Shown one piece after another: positions 24,959-33,379 of a DNA stretch of 35,059 nucleotides (position 1 is its first letter; every line of letters begins with the position of its first letter). The translations under genes were made by a program, and so were the position numbers. Below the pieces are notes generated by a model. The model was given only the letters and a program-made list of their open reading frames with translations. It was not told the DNA's origin and searched no databases. The stretch covers positions 1 to 35,059 of the forward strand of contig NZ_SMLC01000070.1 in assembly GCF_004349245.1 (NCBI RefSeq). The letters are read 5' to 3'. This stretch comes from Actinomadura sp. 6K520 (GTDB lineage Bacteria > Actinomycetota > Actinomycetes > Streptosporangiales > Streptosporangiaceae).

Positions 24959-26350
24959 TCAGACGGCGAAGTCCAGCAGGGGGCGTGCGTTGCTGGGGTG
25001 CCGCAGCTTCGACAGCGACTCCTTCTCCAACTGGCGGATCCGCTCGCGGGTCAGCCCGAGGGCCTTGCCGATCTCGTCCAGGGTGCGGGGCGTCCCGTCG
25101 TACAGCCCGAACCGCATCGCCATGATCTTGGCCTCGCGGGGGGAGAGGATGTCCAGCGTCCGGCGCAGCTGGTCGGCCATCAGCTGCCGGTCGACCAGCT
25201 CGGACGCCTCGGGGCTGTCGGTGTCCTCGATGAGGTCGCCGATGCGGGTCTCGCCGTCCTCGCCGATGGTGGAGTCCAGGCTGATCGGCTGGCGGCTGGT
25301 GCGCAGCAGCTCGCGGATCTGCTCGGGGCTCCGGTCCAGCTCGGTGGCCAGCTCCTCCGGGGTGGGCTCGCGGCCGAGCCGCTGGTGCATGTCGCGCTCG
25401 ACGCGGCTGAGCTTGCTCAGCATCTCCAGGACGTGGACGGGCAGCCGGATGGTGCGGGCCGAGTCGGCGAAGCCGCGCTGTATGGCCTGCCGGATCCACC
25501 ACATCGCGTACGTGGAGAACTTGTAGCCCTTGGAGTAGTCGAACTTCTCGACCGCGCGGATCAGGCCGAGGTTGCCCTCCTGGACGACGTCCAGCAGGGA
25601 CAGGCCCCGGTCGGAGTACTTCTTGGCGACCGACACCACGAGCCGGAGGTTGGCCTCCAGCATGTGCGCCTTGGCGCGGCGGCCGTCCGCGGCGACCCAC
25701 TCCAGGTCGGCGCGCATGCCGGGGGAGTGGTCCCCGGTCTCCAGCTTGTGCTCGGCGTACAGGCCGGCCTCGATCCGCTTGGCGAGGTCGACCTCCTGCT
25801 CGGCGGTGAGCAGCTGGCGGCGCCCGATGGCCTTGAGGTAGGTGTGGACCGAGTCGCCCATCGTGGTGGAGTGGTCGTCCAGGTCCGTGGTCTCGGGCTC
25901 CGCGGCCTCGACCTCGGTGACCTCGAAGCCCTCGTCGGCTGCGGCGCCCCCGGTGGTGCTCGCGCTCACGCGCTCACCGGCCGCCTTGGCGCCCGTCTTC
26001 CGGGGGGCGCGCTTGGCGGTGCCCGACCTCACCGTGGCGGATTTCACAGTGCCGGAGCTCACGCCGGATTTCACGGTGCCGGATGCGGCCTGGGCGGGGT
26101 CCCCTCCGTTGTGGTCGGCGGCCGCGGCCATCTTGCGGACGGCGTCGGACTCGCCGGCGAGGTTGATGCCGGCCTCGGACAGCTCGCGCAGGATGGAACG
26201 GCCCTGCGCGGGGCTGATGCCGGCGGTCTCGAAGGCCCCCCTCACTTCGTCGAGTGAGAGGCGCCCTTGGGCACGGCCACGCTGGAGGAGGTCGTCGAGC
26301 GCGGGGCCCGCCGACTCCGTGAGCGGGGTCTCGACGGCGCTTCGCGGCAT
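24959..26350 (-). CDS. Primary-like (group 1/2) sigma-70 factor
   Basis: The product has 463 residues. A region 1.1-like segment lies at about 10-70 (ALDDLLQRGRAQGRLSLDEV). A Lys/Ser/Ala/Thr-rich linker follows at about 80-165. Region 1.2 starts with DSVHTYLKAIGRRQLLTAEQEVDLA. Region 2 has VVQEGNLGLIRAVEKFDYSKGYKFSTYAMWWIRQAIQRG, region 3 has RTIRLPVHVLEMLSKLSRVERDM and region 4 ends GKALGLTRERIRQLEKESLSKLRHP. Compared with HrdB the text differs (SDRGLSLLDVVQ for TGRGMLFLDLIQ; QRGFADSARTIRLPVH for TRAMADQARTIRIPVH), so it is probably a group 2 paralogue. The ATG at 26350 follows GGGAGAGG; upstream open frame lacks homology. The linker contains a 27-base repeat. Confidence 0.9.
   Translation of the reverse strand: MPRSAVETPLTESAGPALDDLLQRGRAQGRLSLDEVRGAFETAGISPAQGRSILRELSEAGINLAGESDAVRKMAAAADHNGGDPAQAASGTVKSGVSSGTVKSATVRSGTAKRAPRKTGAKAAGERVSASTTGGAAADEGFEVTEVEAAEPETTDLDDHSTTMGDSVHTYLKAIGRRQLLTAEQEVDLAKRIEAGLYAEHKLETGDHSPGMRADLEWVAADGRRAKAHMLEANLRLVVSVAKKYSDRGLSLLDVVQEGNLGLIRAVEKFDYSKGYKFSTYAMWWIRQAIQRGFADSARTIRLPVHVLEMLSKLSRVERDMHQRLGREPTPEELATELDRSPEQIRELLRTSRQPISLDSTIGEDGETRIGDLIEDTDSPEASELVDRQLMADQLRRTLDILSPREAKIMAMRFGLYDGTPRTLDEIGKALGLTRERIRQLEKESLSKLRHPSNARPLLDFAV
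26038..26083 (-). repeat. 27-base period repeat in the sigma factor linker
   Basis: Two 19-base blocks, 26038-26056 and 26065-26083, differ at one base and are spaced by one 27-base period. They encode two SGTVKS units in the basic linker. This is internal duplication in a disordered segment. Confidence 0.7.
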
Positions 26351-26548
26351 GGGGACACCCCTCTCCCTTCGGTGTGTGAGTGCGGCGCGGATTGTCGATA
26401 CCTGGTGGCGCACGCACTTAACGGAACGTCGCACGGCCGGGTTCTTGTTCCCGGCGCCGTCGGGGAGCGGCGGTCCGCGGGGGAGCGATCCAAGACGCCG
26501 TGATACCCGCACAGGGGCGTTCACACTGTCCGGCGTCATCCGGCCGTA

Positions 26549-26564
26549 CCTTACTACGTAAAGG
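26549..26564 (-). promoter_or_regulatory. TTAC-N3-GTAAAGG motif, copy 2
   Basis: CCTTACTACGTAAAGG matches the string at the TetR gene (14128-14143) at 15 of 16 positions. It lies between the menE stop and the sigma factor, about 200 bases before the sigma start. It may be an operator, or part of a promoter read on the reverse strand (GTAAGGT as the -10 region). Confidence 0.45.
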
Positions 26565-26582
26565 CCCGGGGCCGGTGTGTTG

Positions 26583-27752
26583 TCAGGATATAGGGGTAAC
26601 GAGGCGCGCGCGGTCGGGCTTCCCAGACGCCAGCAAAGGGATGGCCTCCACCAGTTCCAGCTCGTGGGGCGCCGCGTACGCGGGCATCGTCTCGCGGACG
26701 AGGGCCCGCAGCTCGCGGAGGCCCGGCGGTGCGGGCGCGCCGGGGGAGGGGACCACGACGGCGGTGACGCGCTCGCCCCATTCGGGGTCGGGACGCCCGA
26801 CCACCACCACGTCGCGGACCGCCGGGTGGCGGGACAGGGCGGCGGCGACCTCGCCCGCCACGACCTTCTCCCCGCCGGTGTTGATCACGTCGTCGACCCT
26901 GCCGCGGACCCGGAGCCGGCCCTCCTCCAGGGCGCCCAGGTCGTTGGTGACGAACCACTCGCCGTCCATGGCGGCGGCGGTGTCGGCGGGCCGCAGCCGG
27001 TAGCCGGTGAACAGGGACGGGCCCGCCAGGCGGATCCGCCCGTCGTCCCCGACCGCGACGCGCATCCCGGGCAGCGGGGTCCCGTCGTAGACGCAGCCCC
27101 CGCTGGTCTCGCTCATCCCGTAGGTGGTGAAGATCCGGGCGCCGCGGGCGCGGGCCTCGGCGAGCAGCCCGGGCGCGGCGGCGGCGCCGCCGAGGACGAT
27201 CGCGCCGGTGCGCGACAGGTCGGTCCCGGCGTCCAGCAGGCGGCGCAGCTGCGTCGGCACCAGCGAGACGTGGGCGCCCTCCGCGCGGGCGACGGCGGCG
27301 GGGTCGAAGCGCGGCGTGATGACCGGGTCGCTCCCGGCGACGAGGGAGCGGACGAGGACCTGGACGCCGGAGATGTGGCTGGTGGGGACGCAGCACAGCC
27401 ACCGGTCGCCGGGCGCGGCGCCGATGCGGGTGAGGGTGCCGGCGGCGGAGTGCCGCAGCGCGGTGCCCGGCAGCTCCACGAACTTGGGCGTGCCCGTGGA
27501 GCCGGAGGTGGCGATCAGCACGGCGGTGCCGTCCGCGACGGGCGCGTGCCCGCCGCGGGGGGTGTGCCGGACGAGTCCGTCCGGCGTCTCGATCGCGTCG
27601 GGGGCCAGGGCGTCCAGCAGGCCGTGGAACGCGGGCCTCGGCAGATCGGGGGAAAGGGGGCAGATCGCCGGGCCGCCGTCGAGGGCGTCCGCGAGGGCGC
27701 GCAGCAGGCGGGGCCCGGACGGCAGAACGGCGGCGTGCAGCGGGCGATCCAT
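26583..27752 (-). CDS. menE: o-Succinylbenzoate-CoA ligase
   Basis: The product has 389 residues, short for the AMP-forming acyl-CoA ligase family but normal for actinobacterial MenE. It activates o-succinylbenzoate with ATP and CoA in menaquinone synthesis. Motifs are the P-loop ATSGSTGTPKFVEL, then TTYGMSETSGG, EWFVTNDLG, GRVDDVINTGGEKV and the C-terminal catalytic lysine in LLASGKPDRARL. It is divergent from menB with 113 bases between. A TACCCT hexamer lies nine bases before the ATG with no Shine-Dalgarno site, so the mRNA may be leaderless. Confidence 0.93.
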   Translation of the reverse strand: MDRPLHAAVLPSGPRLLRALADALDGGPAICPLSPDLPRPAFHGLLDALAPDAIETPDGLVRHTPRGGHAPVADGTAVLIATSGSTGTPKFVELPGTALRHSAAGTLTRIGAAPGDRWLCCVPTSHISGVQVLVRSLVAGSDPVITPRFDPAAVARAEGAHVSLVPTQLRRLLDAGTDLSRTGAIVLGGAAAAPGLLAEARARGARIFTTYGMSETSGGCVYDGTPLPGMRVAVGDDGRIRLAGPSLFTGYRLRPADTAAAMDGEWFVTNDLGALEEGRLRVRGRVDDVINTGGEKVVAGEVAAALSRHPAVRDVVVVGRPDPEWGERVTAVVVPSPGAPAPPGLRELRALVRETMPAYAAPHELELVEAIPLLASGKPDRARLVTPIS

Positions 27753-27865
27753 GATCTCATCAGGGTAGACGACCCCGCTGAACGCGTTCGAATCCCGGGC
27801 GGGTTGAATGGGACCCGCGGCCCGCGGACCCCGCCGGCGCGGTCGCCCCCAGGGGAGAGGAAGAC

Positions 27866-28774
27866 GTGGAGGAAATGGTCTCGGAGCTGTTCGACGCGGA
27901 CGCGTGGAAAGAGGTCGAGGGGTTCGGTTTCACCGACATCACCTACCACCGGGCCGTGGACCAGGGCACGGTCCGGGTGGCGTTCAACCGTCCCGAGGTG
28001 CGCAACGCGTTCCGTCCCCACACGGTGGACGAGCTGTACCGGGCGCTGGACCACGCGCGGATGTCGAGCGACGTGGGGTGCGTGCTGCTGACGGGCAACG
28101 GGCCGTCGCCGAAGGACGGCGTGTGGTCGTTCTGCTCGGGCGGCGACCAGCGGATCCGCGGCAAGGACGGCTACCGCTACGCCGAGGGGGAGACCTCGGA
28201 GACGATCGACCCGGCGCGGGCCGGGCGGCTGCACATCCTGGAGGTGCAGCGGCTGATCCGCTTCATGGGCAAGGTCGTCGTCTGCGTGGTGCCCGGCTGG
28301 GCCGCGGGCGGCGGGCACAGCCTGCACGTGGTGTGCGATCTCACGATCGCGAGCCGGGAGCACGCGCGGTTCAAGCAGACCGACGCGGACGTGGCGAGCT
28401 TCGACGGCGGTTTCGGGTCGGCGTACCTGGCGCGGCAGGTGGGGCAGAAGTTCGCCCGCGAGATCTTCTTCCTGGGCGACACCTACGACGCCGAGGCGGC
28501 GCACCGGATGGGCATGGTCAACGCCGTCGTCCCGCACGCCGAGCTGGAGGCGACGGCGCTGGAGTGGGCGCGCAAGGTCAACGGCAAGAGCCCGACGGCG
28601 CAGCGGATGCTGAAGTACGCGTTCAACCTGATCGACGACGGCCTGGTGGGCCAGCAGGTGTTCGCCGGGGAGGCGACGCGGCTGGCGTACGGGACCGACG
28701 AGGCCGCCGAGGGCCGGGACTCGTTCCTGGAGAAGCGCGATCCCGACTGGTCGCGCTACCCGTGGTACTACTAA
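27866..28774 (+). CDS. menB: 1,4-Dihydroxy-2-naphthoyl-CoA synthase
   Basis: The product has 302 residues of the crotonase fold. It closes the second ring of the naphthoquinone from o-succinylbenzoyl-CoA. The sequence shows VAFNRPEVRNAFRPHTVDEL, the oxyanion-hole segments CSGGDQRIRGKDGY and WAAGGGHSLHVVCDLTIAS, and FDGGFGSAYLARQVGQKFAREIFFL. The C-terminus SRYPWYY is typical of MenB. The GTG at 27866 has GGAGAGG five bases upstream; an ATG at 27875 is possible. It is followed by menC and menD. Confidence 0.95.
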   Translation: MEEMVSELFDADAWKEVEGFGFTDITYHRAVDQGTVRVAFNRPEVRNAFRPHTVDELYRALDHARMSSDVGCVLLTGNGPSPKDGVWSFCSGGDQRIRGKDGYRYAEGETSETIDPARAGRLHILEVQRLIRFMGKVVVCVVPGWAAGGGHSLHVVCDLTIASREHARFKQTDADVASFDGGFGSAYLARQVGQKFAREIFFLGDTYDAEAAHRMGMVNAVVPHAELEATALEWARKVNGKSPTAQRMLKYAFNLIDDGLVGQQVFAGEATRLAYGTDEAAEGRDSFLEKRDPDWSRYPWYY

Positions 28775-28841
28775 ATGTCCGAACGCGCGGTGTGATCCGG
28801 AATACCGTGATTCGGTGTCGCAGGTCAGGGGGGTCGGGCGG

Positions 28842-29795
28842 GTGCGGGTCTTCTCCATCCCGATGCGGACGCGGTTCCGCGGTCTCACGCGGCGGGAGGG
28901 CGTCCTGGTAGGCGGCCCCGCCGGATGGGGGGAGTTCTCGCCGTTCCCCGAGTACGGCCCGGCCGAGTGCGCCCGCTGGCTCGCCGCCGCCCGGGAGGCC
29001 GCCCGCGACGGCTGGCCGGCGCCCGTCCGCGACACCGTCCCGGTGAACGTGACGATCCCGGCGGTCGGCCCGGAGCGGGCGTTCGCGCTGACGAAGGAGT
29101 CCGGCTGCCGCACCGCGAAGGTCAAGGTCGCCGAGCGCGGCCAGTCCGACGCCGACGACCTCGCGCGGGTGGAGGCCGTCCGCGACGCGATCGGCCCGGA
29201 CGGGCAGGTGCGGGTGGACGTCAACGGCGGCTGGGACGTCGACCACGCGGCCCGCATGATCCGCACGCTGGACCGGTGGGAGCTGGAGTACGTCGAGCAG
29301 CCCTGCGCGACGCTGGAGGAGCTGGCGCTGGTGCGGCGGCGGGTGGACGTGCCGATCGCCGCGGACGAGTCGATCCGCCGCGCCGAGGACCCGCTGAAGG
29401 TGCGGGCGGCGGGCGCCGCCGACGTGGCGGTGCTGAAGGTGCAGCCGCTGGGCGGGGTCGCGGCGGCGCTGCGGGTCGCCGAGGCGTGCGGGCTGCCGGT
29501 GGTGGTGTCCAGCGCGGTGGAGACGTCGGTGGGGCTGGCGGCGGGCGTGGCGCTGGCCGCGGCGCTGCCGGACCTGCCGTACGCGTGCGGGCTGGGGACG
29601 CTGTCGCTGCTCAAGGGCGATGTGGTCGCCGATCCGCTGGTGCCGGTGGCGGGGGAGATCGCGGTGCGGCGTCCCCCGCTGGACGAGGAGGCGCTGCGCC
29701 GCTGGGAGGTGCCCGACGAGCCGCGGTGGCGCGGCCGGGTCGCGGGGGCGCAGCAGCACCTGGGCGGCCCCGAGGTGATCGGGGCGGCGCCGTGA
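28842..29795 (+). CDS. menC: o-Succinylbenzoate synthase
   Basis: The product has 317 residues of the enolase superfamily. It dehydrates SHCHC to o-succinylbenzoate. Catalytic and metal motifs occur in order: TAKVKVAE (Lys pair), RVDVNGGWD (metal Asp), YVEQPC (metal Glu), IAADES (metal Asp) and VLKVQPLGG (second catalytic Lys). The GTG at 28842 is preferred because AGGGGGG lies eight bases upstream and the homologous core (VRVFSIPMRTRFRG) begins there; a GTG at 28815 would add nine residues. It follows menB by 67 bases. Its stop overlaps the menD start (GTGA). Confidence 0.93.
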   Translation: MRVFSIPMRTRFRGLTRREGVLVGGPAGWGEFSPFPEYGPAECARWLAAAREAARDGWPAPVRDTVPVNVTIPAVGPERAFALTKESGCRTAKVKVAERGQSDADDLARVEAVRDAIGPDGQVRVDVNGGWDVDHAARMIRTLDRWELEYVEQPCATLEELALVRRRVDVPIAADESIRRAEDPLKVRAAGAADVAVLKVQPLGGVAAALRVAEACGLPVVVSSAVETSVGLAAGVALAAALPDLPYACGLGTLSLLKGDVVADPLVPVAGEIAVRRPPLDEEALRRWEVPDEPRWRGRVAGAQQHLGGPEVIGAAP

Positions 29796-31459
29796 ACCCG
29801 GCGACCGCGCTCGCGACCGTCCTGGTGGACGAGCTGCAGCGCTGCGGGATGACCGACGCGGTGGTGGCGCCGGGGTCGCGGTCGGCGCCGCTGGCGCTGG
29901 CGCTGCACGCCGCCGCGGAGGCGGGGCGGCTGCGGCTGCACGTGCGGATCGACGAGCGGTCGGCGTCGTTCCTCGGGCTCGGCATCGCCAAGCGGTCGGG
30001 GCGGCCGGTGGCGCTGGTGTGCACGTCGGGGACGGCGGCGGCGAACTTCCACCCGGCGGTGATCGAGGCGCACGAGTCGGGCGTGCCGCTGATCGTGCTC
30101 ACCGCGGATCGCCCGCCGGAGCTGCGCGACACCGGCGCGAACCAGACGATCGACCAGGTGAAGCTGTACGGGACGGCGGTGCGGTGGTCCTCCGAGATCG
30201 GGGTGCCGGAGAACCGTCCCGGCATGGTGGCGTACTGGCGGTCGCTGGTGAGCCGCGCGTGGGGGCTGGCGCAGGCGCCGTCGCCGGGTCCGGTGCATCT
30301 GAACGCGGCGTTCCGGGAGCCGCTGATCCCCGACGGTGACGAGTCGTGGTGCGAGCCGCTCGACGGTGACGCGACGGGCGCGTGGACGAGGGTGCGTCCG
30401 GCGACGCCCGGGTCGGTGCTGCACGTTCCGCCGACGCGGCGGGGCGTGCTGGTGGTGGGGGACGGGGCGTCCAACGTCAAGCGGTACGTGGCGGCGGCGT
30501 CGATGGCGGGGTGGCCCGTGCTCGCCGAGCCGCAGGGCAACGCCCGTTACGGCGATCACGCGTTGTCTGCGCATCATTTCCTGCTGGGTGTGCCGGAGTT
30601 CGTGGAGCGGCACCGTCCGGAGGTGGTGGTGACGCTGGGCAAGCCGGGCCTGTCTCGTCCGCTGCTGTCGCTGCTGCGCCGCGCGGAGGAGCACATCGTC
30701 CTGGCGCCCGACCTGGGGCACTGGCCCGATCCGGTGCGGTCGGCGACGCAGGTGGCGCCGGAGGTGGAGATCCCGGTGGTGTCGGGCGACGACGCGTGGC
30801 TGAGGTCGTGGCGCGCCGCGGACCGGGCCGCCGCGGCGGCGGTCGACGAGGTCCTGGACGCGGTGCCGGAGGTGAGCGAGCCGCGGCTGGCGCGTGACCT
30901 GGTGGCGGCGCTGCCGGGCGGGTCGCTGCTGCTCGCGGCCGCGAGCATGCCGATCCGCGACCTGGACCAGGTGATGCGTCCGCGGCGCGGTATCCGGATC
31001 ATGGCCAACCGGGGCGCGAGCGGGATCGACGGGCTGGTGTCGACGGCGCTGGGCGCGGCGCTGGCGCACAGCGGCCGTTCGTTCGCGCTGCTGGGCGACC
31101 TGGCTTTCCTGCACGACCAGAACGGGTTGATCCTCGGCCCGCGGGACCGGCGGCCCGACCTGACGATCGTCGTGGTCAACAACCAGGGCGGCGGGATCTT
31201 CTCGCTGCTGCCGCAGGCGGCGCTGGCGGATCCGTTCGAGCGGGTCTTCGGCACCCCGCACCAGGTGGACCTGGAGTCGGTGGCCGCCGCGCACGGCGTA
31301 CCGTACCGGCGGCTGGAGGCCGCCGCGGACGTGCCGAAGGCGCTGGTGGGGGAGGGGCTGCGGATCGTGGAGGCGCGCACCGGCCGGGAGGCGAACGCGG
31401 TGCTGCACGCCGAGATGCGCAAGGCCGCCCACGCCGCCGTCCGCACCGTCCTGCCCTAG
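29792..31459 (+). CDS. menD: SEPHCHC synthase (2-succinyl-5-enolpyruvyl-6-hydroxy-3-cyclohexene-1-carboxylate synthase)
   Basis: The product has 555 residues, a ThDP-dependent enzyme that joins 2-oxoglutarate-derived succinic semialdehyde to isochorismate. The N-terminal domain has VVAPGSRSAPLALAL and RIDERSASFLGLGIAK with the ThDP-activating Glu. The C-terminal ThDP domain has GDLAFLHDQNGL followed by VVVNNQGGGIFSLLPQA. Arg-rich substrate loops NRGASGIDGLVS are also present. The GTG start overlaps the menC stop, so the two are translationally coupled. menF, menH and menA are not in the window. Confidence 0.95.
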   Translation: MNPATALATVLVDELQRCGMTDAVVAPGSRSAPLALALHAAAEAGRLRLHVRIDERSASFLGLGIAKRSGRPVALVCTSGTAAANFHPAVIEAHESGVPLIVLTADRPPELRDTGANQTIDQVKLYGTAVRWSSEIGVPENRPGMVAYWRSLVSRAWGLAQAPSPGPVHLNAAFREPLIPDGDESWCEPLDGDATGAWTRVRPATPGSVLHVPPTRRGVLVVGDGASNVKRYVAAASMAGWPVLAEPQGNARYGDHALSAHHFLLGVPEFVERHRPEVVVTLGKPGLSRPLLSLLRRAEEHIVLAPDLGHWPDPVRSATQVAPEVEIPVVSGDDAWLRSWRAADRAAAAAVDEVLDAVPEVSEPRLARDLVAALPGGSLLLAAASMPIRDLDQVMRPRRGIRIMANRGASGIDGLVSTALGAALAHSGRSFALLGDLAFLHDQNGLILGPRDRRPDLTIVVVNNQGGGIFSLLPQAALADPFERVFGTPHQVDLESVAAAHGVPYRRLEAAADVPKALVGEGLRIVEARTGREANAVLHAEMRKAAHAAVRTVLP

Positions 31460-31513
31460 CCGAGCCCGGCCCGCTGCGCCGGCTCCCTGCCCAGCTTTGC
31501 TTCACCTTTCAAA

Positions 31514-31527
31514 TTACAATGTAAAGG
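31514..31527 (-). promoter_or_regulatory. TTAC-N3-GTAAAGG motif, copy 3
   Basis: TTAC-AAT-GTAAAGG shares all eleven fixed positions with the motifs at 14130 and 26551. Here it lies between convergent genes, in an AT-rich island, so an operator role is less obvious than for the other two. Confidence 0.35.
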
Positions 31528-31543
31528 CACCGGGCGGTGTGCC
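31526..31543 (-). terminator. Possible terminator of the reverse-strand response regulator operon
   Basis: On the reverse strand a GC-rich stem with a two-base bulge (GGC-ACC paired with GGT-GCC, loop GCCC) is followed by TTTACATTGTAATTTG. It lies about 30 bases after the response regulator stop. The stem is short. Confidence 0.35.
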
Positions 31544-31574
31544 TCCCATTCCTAACCCCAAACAACACCAGCAG

Positions 31575-32201
31575 CTAGGGCAAGAGGTGCCTGTCGTAGG
31601 CGGTGGCCACCGCGGCGGCTCGGTCGTTGACGTCGAGCTTCGCGTAGATGTGGGTGAGGTGGGTCTTGACGGTGGCCTCGCTGATGAACAGCTCACCGGC
31701 GATCTCGCGGTTGCTGGTGCCGCGGGAGACCAGGCGCAGCACCTCCAGTTCCCGGGTGCTCAGGGTGTCGCTGCGGGGGGCGCGCACGCGGGAGACCAGC
31801 CGCGAGGCGATGGCCGGTGACAGGACGGAGCGGCCCTGTGCGGCGGCGCGGACGGCGTTGAAGAGGTCGTCGCGGGGTGCGTCCTTAAGGAGGTAGCCGG
31901 TGGCGCCGGCCTCGATCGCGGGGATCGTGTCGGTGTCGGTGTCGTAGGTGGTGAGGACGAGGATCCGGCAGGGGAGGCCGCGGCGGCTGATCTCGGTGAT
32001 GGCCTCGACGCCGTCCCCGCCGGGCATCCGGAGGTCCATGAGGACGACGTCGGGGCGCAGCTCCTCGGCGAGGGCGACGGCCTGGCGGCCGTCCGCGGCC
32101 TCGCCGAGGACCTCGAAGCCGCCGGCGGCGGCGAACATGCCGCGCAGGCCGTCCCGGACGACGGGGTGGTCGTCGACGATCAGCAGGGTGATGTCAGGCA
32201 T
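31575..32201 (-). CDS. LuxR-family (NarL type) response regulator
   Basis: The product has 208 residues. The receiver domain (1-120) has the acidic pair D10-D11, phospho-acceptor D56 in VVLMDLRMP, the switch Thr in LVLTTYDTD and Lys in YLLKDAP. The LuxR helix-turn-helix (about 140-203) has LSTRELEVLRLVSRGTSNREIAGELFISEATVKTHL. It pairs with the histidine kinase directly upstream (seven bases apart) and probably controls the ABC exporter genes of the same operon. The sequence shows no nitrate-specific feature despite the NarL fold name. Confidence 0.94.
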   Translation of the reverse strand: MPDITLLIVDDHPVVRDGLRGMFAAAGGFEVLGEAADGRQAVALAEELRPDVVLMDLRMPGGDGVEAITEISRRGLPCRILVLTTYDTDTDTIPAIEAGATGYLLKDAPRDDLFNAVRAAAQGRSVLSPAIASRLVSRVRAPRSDTLSTRELEVLRLVSRGTSNREIAGELFISEATVKTHLTHIYAKLDVNDRAAAVATAYDRHLLP

Positions 32202-32207
32202 GGCGGG

Positions 32208-33365
32208 TCAACGGTACTGGCGGATCAGCGGTACCCGGGCGGAGACGGCGGTGCCGCGGCCGGGTTCGGATTCGATCTCCAAGGTGCCGGCGACGCGTTC
32301 GGCGCGCTCGCGCATGGCGGTCAGGCCGAAGCCGGAGGAGGGCCGGGTGAAGCCGCGGCCGTCGTCGCGGACGTCGAGGGTGACCTCGTCGTCCATGTAG
32401 GACAGCGTCACGCCGATGCGGTCGGCGCGGGCGTGGCGTTCGGCGTTGGTGAGGGCCTCCTGGGCGATGCGCAGGAGGGTGGCTTCGAGTTCGCCGTGGA
32501 GGGGTTCGGCGGTTCCGGTGACGGTGAGGTGGGCCTTGCCGTCGGTGATCTTCTTGAGGGCTTCGGGGAGCATGTCGTGTTCCAGGTGGGTGGGGGCGAG
32601 GTCCTGGACGGAGCGGCGGGCTTCGCGGAGGCTCTCGCGGGCGAGGGCCGTGGCGCGGCGGACGTGTTCGCTGTCCTCGGCGGCCTGGAGCTGGGTGATG
32701 ATGCCGGTGAGGCCCTGGGCGATGGTGTCGTGGATCTCGGCGGCGAGGCGGCGGCGTTCGTCGCCGATGCCGGCCTCCCGTGCCTGGACGAGGAGCTGGG
32801 CCTGCAGGCCGGCGTTCTCGGCGAGGGCCTGTTCGAGGCGGGCGTTGGTGCGTTCGAGTTCGTCGATGGTCTCGGCCTGGAGGCGGCTCTGCTGCTCCTC
32901 TCTTTCGGCCATGCGGCCGAAGATGAGGATGAGGCCGCAGTTCAGGACGAAGAGGCCGCCGACGGCGGCGGCCTGGGTGGGGTTCTCGGGTGGGAGGCCG
33001 CCCGCCTGGGCGCCGGACATGGTGACCGCCGTGATGAGAAGTCCGGTCATCGCCCAGCGGCCGGTCAGGTAGCGCTGGGAGTCGAAGTATCCGAGGACGG
33101 CGTAGATGCAGAAGAAGGGGTTGAGCCAGGAGAGGGTGAAGGCCAGGCCGGTGCGGGTCCAGTAGTAGACGTGGCCGGGGACCTTCTCGGTGAGGTGGAG
33201 GGTCTGGAGGGCCAGGACGGTGATGAGGAGGGTCGCGGCGGCCCGCTCTTGCGCGGGCGTCATGACGAGTTCCCGGATGAGCAGGGCCAGGAGGGTGCCG
33301 AGGGTCAGCAGGCCGAACGGTCCCCAGCGGTAGAACCGTTCCCACTGCTCCTGGATGGTGGCCAT
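32208..33365 (-). CDS. Membrane histidine kinase (HisKA_3 type)
   Basis: The product has 385 residues. Four to five membrane helices occupy about 14-150 without a large extracellular sensor loop, suggesting sensing within the membrane. A coiled coil (about 152-200) leads to the HisKA_3 helix with the phospho-acceptor H212 in ERRRLAAEIHDTIAQGL. The ATPase domain shows the N box (AQEALTNAERHA), DDGRGF and GFGLTAMRERA. It is the cognate kinase of the response regulator that follows. Only 14 bases separate it from the permease gene upstream, so all four genes should be one transcript. This arrangement resembles DesKR/LiaSR-like envelope or lipid-stress systems. Confidence 0.93.
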   Translation of the reverse strand: MATIQEQWERFYRWGPFGLLTLGTLLALLIRELVMTPAQERAAATLLITVLALQTLHLTEKVPGHVYYWTRTGLAFTLSWLNPFFCIYAVLGYFDSQRYLTGRWAMTGLLITAVTMSGAQAGGLPPENPTQAAAVGGLFVLNCGLILIFGRMAEREEQQSRLQAETIDELERTNARLEQALAENAGLQAQLLVQAREAGIGDERRRLAAEIHDTIAQGLTGIITQLQAAEDSEHVRRATALARESLREARRSVQDLAPTHLEHDMLPEALKKITDGKAHLTVTGTAEPLHGELEATLLRIAQEALTNAERHARADRIGVTLSYMDDEVTLDVRDDGRGFTRPSSGFGLTAMRERAERVAGTLEIESEPGRGTAVSARVPLIRQYR

Positions 33366-33379
33366 TGGCTAAGTTTCGC

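Noticed and set aside
27515..31432. A 1305-codon reverse open frame across menB, menC and menD
   Set aside because: Its sequence is repetitive Arg/Pro/His text with no domain, and three well-supported genes lie on the other strand.
31575..33365. Two-component pair as the nitrate-sensing NarXL system
   Set aside because: The kinase lacks a periplasmic nitrate-binding P-box and is linked to an ABC exporter, far from the nitrate genes.
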